A model generated the notes under the pieces. It saw nothing but the letters and a program-made list of their open reading frames with translations. It had not been told where the DNA came from and did not search any database. This document shows positions 7,514-12,629 of a stretch of 12,629 nt of DNA, in pieces; within the stretch, counting starts at the first letter, position 1; every line of letters starts with the position of its first letter. Position numbers and translations under genes: made by a program. This DNA comes from an uncultured Selenomonadales bacterium (GTDB taxonomy: Bacteria; Bacillota; Negativicutes; Selenomonadales; Selenomonadaceae). Location of the stretch: contig CALGGP010000292.1 of NCBI GenBank assembly GCA_937915885.1, forward strand, positions 1 to 12,629, in the 5' to 3' direction.

Positions 7514-7553
7514 GGGCGCCGCTGCCGCTCCCGCCCACCAAGCGCGGCGCCCC
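7514..7553 (-). repeat. Internally deleted hairpin element, copy R5
   Basis: This 40 bp copy keeps both termini of the family (GGGCGCCGC at 7514-7522 against GCGGCGCCC at 7544-7552, 9 bp perfect) and the CCCGCCCAC next to the right arm. It lacks the middle, including the GGGTGGGAACCTC core and the internal GGGCGC arm. The flank TATAT before the G run matches that of R4. It lies about 50 bp upstream of the rpsO promoter. Confidence 0.65.
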
Positions 7554-7625
7554 GTCAATCGCGCTCGGCGTTAAACCAATCGGCGGTTCGGTTCCCGTAC
7601 CGTTGGCGTCCCGCCCAAGAACAGA

Positions 7626-7828
7626 CGATGCCGATAACGGGCGGACGATGCCGACAACGAGCGGGGCGCCGTCGACAACGGCTGGCGCCACCGACAACGG
7701 GCGGACAACTGCCGACGTTAGAGCGGGCGCCGCCAACAACGGTCGCGAGCTGCCGACGACGGGCGCGAGCGCTGCCGACAATGCGGGTGCTGTCGAAAAC
7801 GGGCGGGCACTTCCAACAACGGTCGGGC
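7626..7828 (+). repeat. Degenerate tandem array of about 20 bp units
   Basis: Roughly nine or ten imperfect units around the core CCGACAACGGGCGG, spaced 18 to 22 bp apart. Core octamers begin at 7652, 7673, 7692, 7713, 7734, 7754, 7776, 7794 and 7814. Variable spacing argues against a coding repeat. The array runs directly into the left end of R2, and single related units precede R1 and R3, so it appears to belong to the same repeat system. Confidence 0.7.
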
Positions 7829-7906
7829 GGGCGCCGCCGGCGCGGGTGGGAACCTCTGTCACAATTTGGGCGCCGGCTCCGTGGGCGGGAGCGCTGGCGG
7901 CGCCCC
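7829..7906 (+). repeat. Dispersed hairpin element, copy R2
   Basis: Full copy. The terminal arms 7829-7843 and 7891-7905 pair at all 15 positions, one of them G.T. The internal GGGCGCCGGC at 7868-7877 is 39 bp from the left arm and could pair with 7896-7905 at 9 of 10 positions. It lies 50 bp from the lysS stop codon with its right end towards lysS, so it would be read in antisense within the lysS 3' untranslated region. Confidence 0.8.
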
Positions 7907-7956
7907 ATCGTTCGTTGCCCCGAAGGTTAATAGGCGATAGCCTGTTGAGGGCGGGA

Positions 7957-9453
7957 TTATATTACTTTCATCGTCGGAAATAACAACACGTCGCGTATCG
8001 ACGCCGCGTCCGTCAACAACATCACCAGCCGATCGATCCCAATCCCGAGCCCGCCCGTCGGCGGCATCCCGTACTCGAGCGCCCGTATAAAATCTTCGTC
8101 CATCACGTGTGCCTCGTCGTCGCCCGCTTCCCTCTGCTTCAATTGATCTTCAAAACGTCCGCGCTGATCGATCGGATCGTTGAGCTCCGTAAAACCGTTC
8201 GCCAGCTCCCGACCGAACACAAAGTACTCGAATCGATCGGTGATGCGCGGATCGTCGGGATTGCGTTTCGCCAACGGCGAGATTTCCGTCGGGTGATGCG
8301 TGATGAATATCGGTTGAATCAGCGAGTCTTCAACCTTCTGCTCGAACGCCGCGTTCAATATCCCGCCGATCCCGTGCCGCTGCTCGTAAGCCACGCCGAT
8401 CGAATCTGCCATCGAACGCGCCTCCTCAACCGTCGCGCACGACATGAAATCCGCGCCCGTTGCATTTTTGACCGCGTCATTCATCGACAGCCGCGGCGTG
8501 TGCTCGAGATCGATCTCCGTCCCTTGATAGGTGAATTTCGTCGAGCCGAGCACCTTCAGCGCCGCCTCCCGAACAATCCCTTCCGTTATGTCGATCAAAT
8601 CCCGATAATCGCCGTACGCCTGATAAATTTCAACCGTTGTAAACTCCGGATTGTGCCGCGTGTCCATGCCTTCATTACGAAACACCCGCCCCAACTCGTA
8701 GACGCGCTCGAATCCGCCGACGATCAGTCGCTTCAAATTTAATTCCGTCGCGATCCGAAGGTACAGCTCCGCATCAAGCGCGTTGTGATGTGTCGCGAAC
8801 GGTCGAGCCGCCGCTCCGCCCGCTATCGTCGACAGCACCGGCGTCTCAACTTCGATGAAGCCGCGCTCGTCGAGATATTTTCGCACCGACTTTATAATTT
8901 CCGTACGCTTGATGAATACGTCGCGCACCTCGGGATTGACGATCAGATCGAGATAACGCTGCCGATATCTGATCTCAACATCTTTCAGCCCGTGGAATTT
9001 TTCAGGCAACGGTCGGAGCGATTTGCTCAACAGATCGAAATCCTCAACTCGAACGGTTAATTCCCCGCGCTTTGTTTTAAACGGACGCCCGACGATCCCG
9101 ATGATGTCTCCAATGTCGAGCAACTTAAACTGCGAATATTTTTCTTCGCCGAGCACGTCGAGCTTAAAATATATTTGAATCGACCCCGTTCGATCGTTGA
9201 GCACTCCGAATGATGCTTTGCCATGACCGCGAATCGCCATCAGACGCCCCGCCAGACATACTTCATTGCCTTCGTCTTCGCCCTCGAGCGTCGAATACTC
9301 CGCGCGGATTTGTTGAGCGTTGTACGTCGTCTCATAGCGCTTGCCGAACGGTGCCACGCCCTTATCCTCGAACGCCTTCATTTTTTCATGCCGCACTCGA
9401 ATCAATTCATTCTCGTCGACAATCGTCGGCGTCTCATTATTTTTTTGCGCCAT
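7957..9453 (-). CDS. lysS: Lysyl-tRNA synthetase, class II
   Basis: Cytosolic enzyme charging tRNA-Lys in an ATP-dependent reaction; 498 aa, the usual bacterial length. The N-terminal OB-fold anticodon-binding domain covers about residues 60-145 (VCLAGRLMAIRGHGKASF and following). The class II catalytic core follows: motif 1 around FIEVETPVLS (199-208), motif 2 FRNEGMDTRHNPEF (258-271) and motif 3 GLGIGIDRLVML (468-479, with Arg475). GGAGG lies 8 nt before the ATG. It is downstream of greA, a common Firmicute order, but separated by 181 bp that contains repeat R3. No T-box leader was found: there is no specifier-loop structure, and the repeat lies in the opposite orientation to the gene. Confidence 0.98.
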   Translation of the reverse strand: MAQKNNETPTIVDENELIRVRHEKMKAFEDKGVAPFGKRYETTYNAQQIRAEYSTLEGEDEGNEVCLAGRLMAIRGHGKASFGVLNDRTGSIQIYFKLDVLGEEKYSQFKLLDIGDIIGIVGRPFKTKRGELTVRVEDFDLLSKSLRPLPEKFHGLKDVEIRYRQRYLDLIVNPEVRDVFIKRTEIIKSVRKYLDERGFIEVETPVLSTIAGGAAARPFATHHNALDAELYLRIATELNLKRLIVGGFERVYELGRVFRNEGMDTRHNPEFTTVEIYQAYGDYRDLIDITEGIVREAALKVLGSTKFTYQGTEIDLEHTPRLSMNDAVKNATGADFMSCATVEEARSMADSIGVAYEQRHGIGGILNAAFEQKVEDSLIQPIFITHHPTEISPLAKRNPDDPRITDRFEYFVFGRELANGFTELNDPIDQRGRFEDQLKQREAGDDEAHVMDEDFIRALEYGMPPTGGLGIGIDRLVMLLTDAASIRDVLLFPTMKVI

Positions 9454-9539
9454 ATATTTTCCTCCAAAATTTTTTTGCGCCGCCCGCGCTCCCCTCGCCC
9501 GCCCGCGTCGGACGGCGCTCGGTCATTGTTAGAGACGAA

Positions 9540-9616
9540 GGCGCCGACAATGCGGGTGGGAACCTCCGACACAATTTGGGCGCCGTCATTGACGGGCGGG
9601 GGCATTGGCGGCGCCC
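9540..9616 (+). repeat. Dispersed hairpin element, copy R3
   Basis: Full copy lying between greA and lysS, in the opposite orientation to both. The arms 9540-9553 and 9602-9615 pair at 13 of 14 positions. The inner part of this stem is AATGC with GCATT, unlike the GC-only inner stems of the other copies, so pairing is conserved while sequence is not. The internal GGGCGCCGTC at 9578-9587 can pair with 9607-9616 (10 pairs, one G.T). The right end is 18 bp from the greA stop codon. Confidence 0.8.
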
Positions 9617-9634
9617 ACATAACCGTCACTCTGC

Positions 9635-10105
9635 TCAGCTTTTGATCTCGACGATCTCGTATTTGATCACGCCGATCGGCGCGTGCACGTCGACTATCGC
9701 TCCGACCTCCTGATGCAACAACGCCGCCCCCAACGGCGACTCGTATGATATTCGCGCCTCGTCGGGGTCCGCCTCCGTCGAGCCCACTATCATGTACGTC
9801 TCCACTTCGCCCGTCTCCAGATCGCGGATCACTACCGTCGAGCCCGGCTTGATCAGACTGCTTACTTCTTCTTCGATTATCTCACAGTTGCGCAGCTTCG
9901 CCTCGAGATCAAGTATCTCGCCTTCCAAAAAGCCCTGCTCGTTTTTCGCGTCCTCATACTCCGAGTTCTCACTCAGATCGCCCAGCGCGATCGCCGCCTT
10001 CAATCGATCCGCCACTTCGATCCGCCGCACGCTCTTCAAATGCTCCAGCTTCGCCGCAAGTTTGTCGTAGCCCTCTTGCGTCAACATCACTTTTTTTTCT
10101 GTCAA
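9635..10105 (-). CDS. greA: Transcription elongation factor GreA
   Basis: A 156-residue factor that enters the secondary channel of RNA polymerase and stimulates cleavage of backtracked RNA. The N-terminal coiled coil carries the tip signature LGDLSENSEYEDAKNEQ, with acidic Asp43 and Glu46 equivalent to the catalytic pair in E. coli. The C-terminal FKBP-like domain includes PGSTVVIRDLETGE and ISYESPLGAALL. The start is taken as the TTG at 10105: GGAGG ends 8 nt before it, and the protein then begins MTEKKVMLTQEGY, as family members do. A TTG at 10120 overlaps that GGAGG and is not credible as a start; an ATG six residues further in is also possible. The gene begins 15 bp after the MBL-fold gene. 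Confidence 0.96.
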   Translation of the reverse strand: MTEKKVMLTQEGYDKLAAKLEHLKSVRRIEVADRLKAAIALGDLSENSEYEDAKNEQGFLEGEILDLEAKLRNCEIIEEEVSSLIKPGSTVVIRDLETGEVETYMIVGSTEADPDEARISYESPLGAALLHQEVGAIVDVHAPIGVIKYEIVEIKS

Positions 10106-10113
10106 AGTTATTG

Positions 10114-10118
10114 CCTCC
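10114..10118 (-). promoter_or_regulatory. Ribosome binding site deciding the greA TTG start
   Basis: GGAGG followed by 8 nt and TTG at 10105. It lies in the 15 bp gap after the MBL-fold gene, with no other candidate. Confidence 0.75.
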
Positions 10119-10120
10119 AA

Positions 10121-10858
10121 TCATTTTTTCTTCGATATAAATTCGCCGTCGACGAACAACCGAAATTCCCCGGGCACCGTCGGCGCCCACGTCGGGATCG
10201 GCTCTCGCCCTCCGAAAAATTTTTTCGACGGTCGCCATCGTTCATATCCAACGCGGTGCATCGCCACCAACGACTTTACATCAGTTTGCCCGACAAATTC
10301 TCGCGCGCCCAATTCTTGAGAATCCTCCAAGCGTCCGTCGATCGGGAAAAACGCTATGTCCGCCTCTAAATTTTTCAGCCGCGCCATCTGCCTCAAAAAT
10401 ATTTTTTCCGCCAACCGTCGGTTCTCGTCCGTGTCGCCGCTCCAATGCCACCAATTGAAATCGCCCGCGTGAAATATCCGCGCCCCGTCGTCGAGCTCCA
10501 CCAAAAACGATACGCCCACGTCCGTCGAATCATACGTCCACACGTGCAGATGCTCATCGCTCCACTCCGTATAGCGCTTCATATACACGATATTATTCTG
10601 CGGAAACATCTTGACGCGCTTCGTCCGACGCAAATCACTGCTGAAAATGTAGCGCGTCGTCTGATGCGCGTACGCTCGAATATGCGTCCCGAAGTGGTCA
10701 AAATGCGCGTGGCTCACGAAAATATACAACCGATCAAAATCCCCGCCGTCGATCGCTCGATCGCCCGCCCCCGACGGATCATCATAGTCGTCGAACAGCA
10801 ACAGCGTCCGCCCTTTGCGAACCATAAATCCGCTGTTGAGCAAGTATGTCAGTTCCAA
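10121..10858 (-). CDS. Metallo-beta-lactamase-fold hydrolase
   Basis: Soluble protein of 245 aa with the chosen start. It has the metal-binding SHAHFDHFG motif (His50, His52, Asp54, His55), HAGDFNWWHW (His130, Asp133) and a late His201 in MHRVGYE. These give the full ligand set of a two-metal MBL-fold hydrolase. The opening LTYLLNSGFMV and the LFDDYDDP stretch match the UlaG/RomA-like branch of uncharacterised metal-dependent hydrolases; the substrate is unknown. The open frame extends 26 codons further upstream to a TTG at 10936, but that would cross the hairpin at 10895-10921. GGGGA at 10866-10870 lies 7 nt before the TTG at 10858, and the protein then starts at the family's usual position. 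Probably co-transcribed with greA, 15 bp downstream. Confidence 0.85.
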   Translation of the reverse strand: MELTYLLNSGFMVRKGRTLLLFDDYDDPSGAGDRAIDGGDFDRLYIFVSHAHFDHFGTHIRAYAHQTTRYIFSSDLRRTKRVKMFPQNNIVYMKRYTEWSDEHLHVWTYDSTDVGVSFLVELDDGARIFHAGDFNWWHWSGDTDENRRLAEKIFLRQMARLKNLEADIAFFPIDGRLEDSQELGAREFVGQTDVKSLVAMHRVGYERWRPSKKFFGGREPIPTWAPTVPGEFRLFVDGEFISKKK

Positions 10859-10865
10859 TAATGAT

Positions 10866-10870
10866 TCCCC
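10866..10870 (-). promoter_or_regulatory. Ribosome binding site deciding the MBL-fold TTG start
   Basis: GGGGA followed by 7 nt and TTG at 10858. It is weaker than the other sites in the window, so the start choice rests also on family alignment from memory. Confidence 0.5.
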
Positions 10871-10894
10871 ATTTCCAAGTTTGCGTTGCACATT

Positions 10895-10921
10895 AAAAAA
10901 AATGCCGTCGACGGCAATTTT
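10895..10921 (-). terminator. Hairpin terminator or attenuator after the unknown gene
   Basis: On the minus strand TGCCG-TCGA-CGGCA is followed by one T and then a run of T (eight A residues at 10895-10902 on plus), and AAAA precedes the stem. It starts at the TAA stop of the upstream gene and ends 36 bp before the MBL-fold start. Stem length is short but the T tract is strong. Either it ends the queC transcript or it attenuates read-through. A weak promoter candidate (TTGAGC, 18 nt, TAAAAT) lies just upstream of it. Confidence 0.6.
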
Positions 10922-11561
10922 ACCAGAGGTTGTCAAGCAGGCTCAACGGACTTCGATGCTTCTCGGCGGCTTGCGTGTTTTTGGCTTTCGAGGACGCCGC
11001 CGACAATCCGCCCGTCCGCTCCACCAATTTAAACAGCTCCGTCGCAATCCGATTGATCTTCTCGAACTCCTCTTCAACGTCGTCTATATTATGCTTGTCG
11101 CTCTTATTGACGAACTCGAGCGCCATCGAAAACATTTCTTTCGACAGCGCCTCGTTCTGCTCGGCGCTCATCGACGGGATTTTTTTATAATGATGTTGGA
11201 CGCAACCCGTTCGCAACTCCGACGTGATGATGTAGCGTCGCACCTCGCCGTAGACGCGCTCGACATTTTTTTTCGCCTCGTCGAGAATTTCCGTCGCCCG
11301 CTCGATCACATCCTTTTGATCTTCCTCGCCGACTTTGCGCTCGTTGAGTTTTTTCTTGAGCTCGTTCATCGTGAGGCTGATGCACTGATATGTGCTCTTT
11401 TCGGATTTGTCGAGGAATTTTACCTTGCTGAGCGATCGTTTGACGCCCGTCCCCGACGCCTTTGCGTTGATGAAGTCGACCAGTTTTCGATTGGTCGGAA
11501 CGACGCGTTCAATCGAATTGTTAATGGGTCTGAGCCATTCCTTGATATCCTTCTCCAACAT
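10920..11561 (-). CDS. Hypothetical helical protein
   Basis: A 213-residue protein not recognised. The ORF is credible: AAGGAG lies about 8 nt before the ATG, it starts 25 bp after queC, and codon use looks like that of its neighbours. The sequence is charged and predicted by eye to be almost all helix. There are heptad-like stretches at about residues 66-105 (MNELKKKLNERKVGEEDQ and onwards) and 150-185 (MALEFVNKSDKHNIDDVEEEF region). There is no signal peptide or membrane segment and only two cysteines (about 60 and 119). A low-complexity Ala/Ser/Lys linker near 188-202 leads to a short hydrophobic tail, SPLSLLDNLW, which looks like a possible binding peptide. It is probably cytosolic and made with QueC; no function can be given. 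Confidence 0.75.
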   Translation of the reverse strand: MLEKDIKEWLRPINNSIERVVPTNRKLVDFINAKASGTGVKRSLSKVKFLDKSEKSTYQCISLTMNELKKKLNERKVGEEDQKDVIERATEILDEAKKNVERVYGEVRRYIITSELRTGCVQHHYKKIPSMSAEQNEALSKEMFSMALEFVNKSDKHNIDDVEEEFEKINRIATELFKLVERTGGLSAASSKAKNTQAAEKHRSPLSLLDNLW

Positions 11562-11586
11562 TTGGATCGCTCCTTCCGACGATTGA

Positions 11587-12276
11587 TTAATGATTGAGCG
11601 CGGGGTCGGCGGCGTGACAGGCTTTGAAGGCGGCGGCGCGGTCGAGGCAGGTAGCGCACTTGCCGCAGGGCGTCTTGCCGTCGTCGTAACAGCTCCACGT
11701 CAATTGATAGGGAACGCCGATCGAGAGCCCGAATTTGACGACGGCGGCTTTATTGAATTTGACGAATGGGGCGACGACCTTGACGCGGTTGTAGGTGCCG
11801 ACGAGGATAGCGCGGCTGATGGCGTCGACGAACTCTGCGCTGCAATCGGGATAAGCGCTGATGGCGGCGTCGTCGGCGTGCACTCCGATATAAAGTTCGA
11901 TGGGCTCGTCGCCGTCGAAGAAGCCGTCGGCGAAAGATGCCGCCATCGACAACATCAGACCGTTGCGAAACGGGACGTAAGTAGAAATTTTTTTATTGCC
12001 TGCGGCTTGACGGGCGTAGGACGAATGCTCGAGGCTCCGCGCGGAATTTTTGAGAAGAGCGGAGTCGGAGGCTTTGAAGAGGGAGGCGGCGTTGAATTCG
12101 TGATGGTCGACGCCGTAATGTTGTGCGACGGCTTGAGCGGATTGCAATTCGCGTTCGTGACGTTGCCCGTAGTAGATGGAGACGGTGGTGACGTTGGCGC
12201 TTGAAAATTTATCGACGGCGAGTCCGAGGCAAGTGGTAGAATCGATGCCGCCGCTGGAAAGAATAACTGCCTTCAA
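11587..12276 (-). CDS. queC: 7-cyano-7-deazaguanine synthase
   Basis: Cytosolic ATP-dependent enzyme converting 7-carboxy-7-deazaguanine to preQ0, a step in queuosine synthesis for tRNA. Length 229 aa is normal. It has the PP-loop SGGIDST at residues 8-14 and the YYGQRHERE segment. The zinc ligands are Cys196, Cys204, Cys207 and Cys210 in SCYDDGKTPCGKCATC. The start is TTG at 12276, with GGAGG 7 nt upstream (12284-12288); the protein then opens MKAVILSSGGIDST as the family does. No queD, queE or queF is adjacent in the window, so the pathway partners are elsewhere or transported precursors are used. Repeat R4 lies 39 bp upstream in the same orientation. Confidence 0.95.
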   Translation of the reverse strand: MKAVILSSGGIDSTTCLGLAVDKFSSANVTTVSIYYGQRHERELQSAQAVAQHYGVDHHEFNAASLFKASDSALLKNSARSLEHSSYARQAAGNKKISTYVPFRNGLMLSMAASFADGFFDGDEPIELYIGVHADDAAISAYPDCSAEFVDAISRAILVGTYNRVKVVAPFVKFNKAAVVKFGLSIGVPYQLTWSCYDDGKTPCGKCATCLDRAAAFKACHAADPALNH

Positions 12277-12283
12277 TTTGTTT

Positions 12284-12288
12284 CCTCC
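12284..12288 (-). promoter_or_regulatory. Ribosome binding site deciding the queC TTG start
   Basis: GGAGG, 7 nt spacing, then TTG. There is no ATG nearby in frame that would keep the PP-loop N-terminus. Confidence 0.75.
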
Positions 12289-12315
12289 GAAAAATTAATT
12301 GACGGATTTTTATAT

Positions 12316-12393
12316 GGGCGCCGCCGTCGCCCCCGCCCACGGAGCTCAGCGCCCAACTTATGGAGCGGTACCCACCCGCGACGGCGGCGCCCC
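12316..12393 (-). repeat. Dispersed hairpin element, copy R4
   Basis: Full copy in the same orientation as queC. The terminal arms 12316-12330 and 12378-12392 are a perfect 15 bp inverted repeat, whose inner part is GTCGC with GCGAC. The internal arm starts at 12354, again 39 bp from the left end at 12393. The core here reads GGGTGGGTACCGC, so the small GGT/ACC pairing seen in other copies is kept. The right end borders TATAAAAAT, which could serve as a -10 for queC, but no matching -35 was found. Confidence 0.8.
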
Positions 12394-12410
12394 GCCCGTT
12401 GAAGGTTCAG

Positions 12411-12590
12411 CCTTCGACCGTTAAGGGCGGCTCTTTTCGTTCCCAACGCGCTGCTTTGTAAGGGGCGGGCGGAAACATCAGCGATCCGCGTCGGCGCCTG
12501 CCTTCGACCGTGAGGGGCGGCGCCTTTCGTTCGCAACGCGCTGCTTTGTAAGAGACGGGCGAAACGTCAGCGCCCGCAACGGCGCCCCGC
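12411..12590. repeat. Two copies of a 90 bp direct tandem repeat
   Basis: Copies 12411-12500 and 12501-12590 both begin CCTTCGACCG and share the exact stretch AACGCGCTGCTTTGTAAG (12444-12461 and 12534-12551). They diverge more in their second halves. The pair borders the left end of R4, just as the 20 bp array borders the left end of R2. Confidence 0.8.
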
Positions 12591-12629
12591 TTTTATTTGA
12601 AAAAAATTTTTTCATGGGCGGGTGGGTGG

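Larger units (their letters stand above)
7461..7956. other. Gene-free region between rpsO promoter and lysS 3' end
   Basis: About 500 bp without a credible gene. It holds an AT-rich spacer (7461-7513), the shortened element R5 (7514-7553), a degenerate tandem array (about 7626-7828), the full element R2 (7829-7906) and 50 bp before the lysS stop. The open frames here are low-complexity translations of the repeats with no plausible ribosome binding site. No T-tailed terminator is seen after lysS; an AGGC-gata-GCCT hairpin near 7932-7943 lacks a T run. Confidence 0.7.
12277..12629. other. Gene-free region upstream of queC
   Basis: 353 bp without a credible gene. It contains the queC ribosome binding site, an AT-rich spacer, element R4, two 90 bp direct repeats and, at the window edge, an A7T6 tract (12600-12612) followed by a G-rich stretch that may begin another element. 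The 87-codon minus-strand frame at 12273-12536 is a translation of the repeats and is not accepted as a gene. Confidence 0.7.

Noticed and set aside
7626..7828. The tandem array considered as a CRISPR.
   Set aside because: Units are only about 20 bp with no unique spacers of constant length, and no cas genes are present.
7433..7983. Several open frames across 7433-7983 on both strands.
   Set aside because: They are low-complexity translations of the 20 bp array and R2; the unit spacing varies between 18 and 22 bp, which breaks any constant reading frame.
12316..12393. Resemblance of GGGTGGGTACCGC in R4 (and GGGTGGGAACC in other copies) to the T-box antiterminator motif.
   Set aside because: The match has an extra base relative to the T-box consensus, no specifier stem or terminator accompanies it, and the element is scattered by unrelated genes, lying in the opposite orientation to lysS at R3.
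12273..12536. Minus-strand open frame of 87 codons upstream of queC.
   Set aside because: It is an Arg/Gly-rich translation of R4 and the 90 bp repeats; the corresponding frame in R1 is broken by a stop codon and no ribosome binding site is evident.
12599..12629. A7T6 tract and G-rich end of the window as the start of another hairpin element or a gene.
   Set aside because: Only about 16 bases of the G-rich part are visible and they diverge from the family after ATGGGCG; the window ends too soon to judge.

Overview
The window looks like the chromosome of a diderm Firmicute, most likely of the class Negativicutes (Selenomonadales or a relative). This is inferred from gene content and not tested by any search. 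The supporting signs are strong GGAGG ribosome binding sites, frequent TTG starts, a sigma-A type promoter ahead of rpsO, a fused uroporphyrinogen methyltransferase/synthase, and a heptosyltransferase-like (GT9) protein, which implies an LPS-type outer membrane. The DNA is GC-rich and the genes are tightly packed. The exceptions are a few GC-rich intergenic stretches filled with one family of repeats.

Layout. Positions 1-130 hold a repeat element (R1). Positions 131-6499 (+) are a three-gene unit: cobA-hemD (siroheme/heme synthesis), a 1305-residue protein made of three tandem GT9 modules, and hemB. The first pair of genes overlaps by 17 nt and the second by 1 nt. A probably bidirectional terminator follows. 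Positions 6550-7353 (-) are rpsO, a DUF1858 CxxC protein and a UPF0237-type ACT protein, read from a good promoter at 7432-7460. Positions 7461-7956 are gene-free and contain a shortened repeat (R5), a degenerate tandem array of about 20 bp units, and a full repeat (R2). Positions 7957-12276 (-) read, in transcription order, queC, an unrecognised helical protein, a metallo-beta-lactamase-fold protein, greA and lysS. A hairpin terminator or attenuator lies between the second and third genes, and repeat R3 lies between greA and lysS. Positions 12277-12629 hold repeat R4 and two copies of a 90 bp tandem repeat.

How the genes fit together. The plus-strand unit supplies two enzymes of tetrapyrrole synthesis (porphobilinogen synthase; uroporphyrinogen III synthase plus SUMT). 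It carries an apparently unrelated cell-envelope glycosyltransferase, translationally coupled between them. The minus-strand genes are mostly information-processing housekeeping: S15, LysRS, GreA and queuosine precursor synthesis.

The most interesting signals are two. One is a family of about 79 bp dispersed elements (four full copies and one internally deleted copy) with compensatory changes in their terminal stem and a fixed 39 bp spacing between two competing stem arms. The other is the triple-module GT9 protein inside the heme genes. No plasmid, phage, CRISPR, tRNA or rRNA features were seen.
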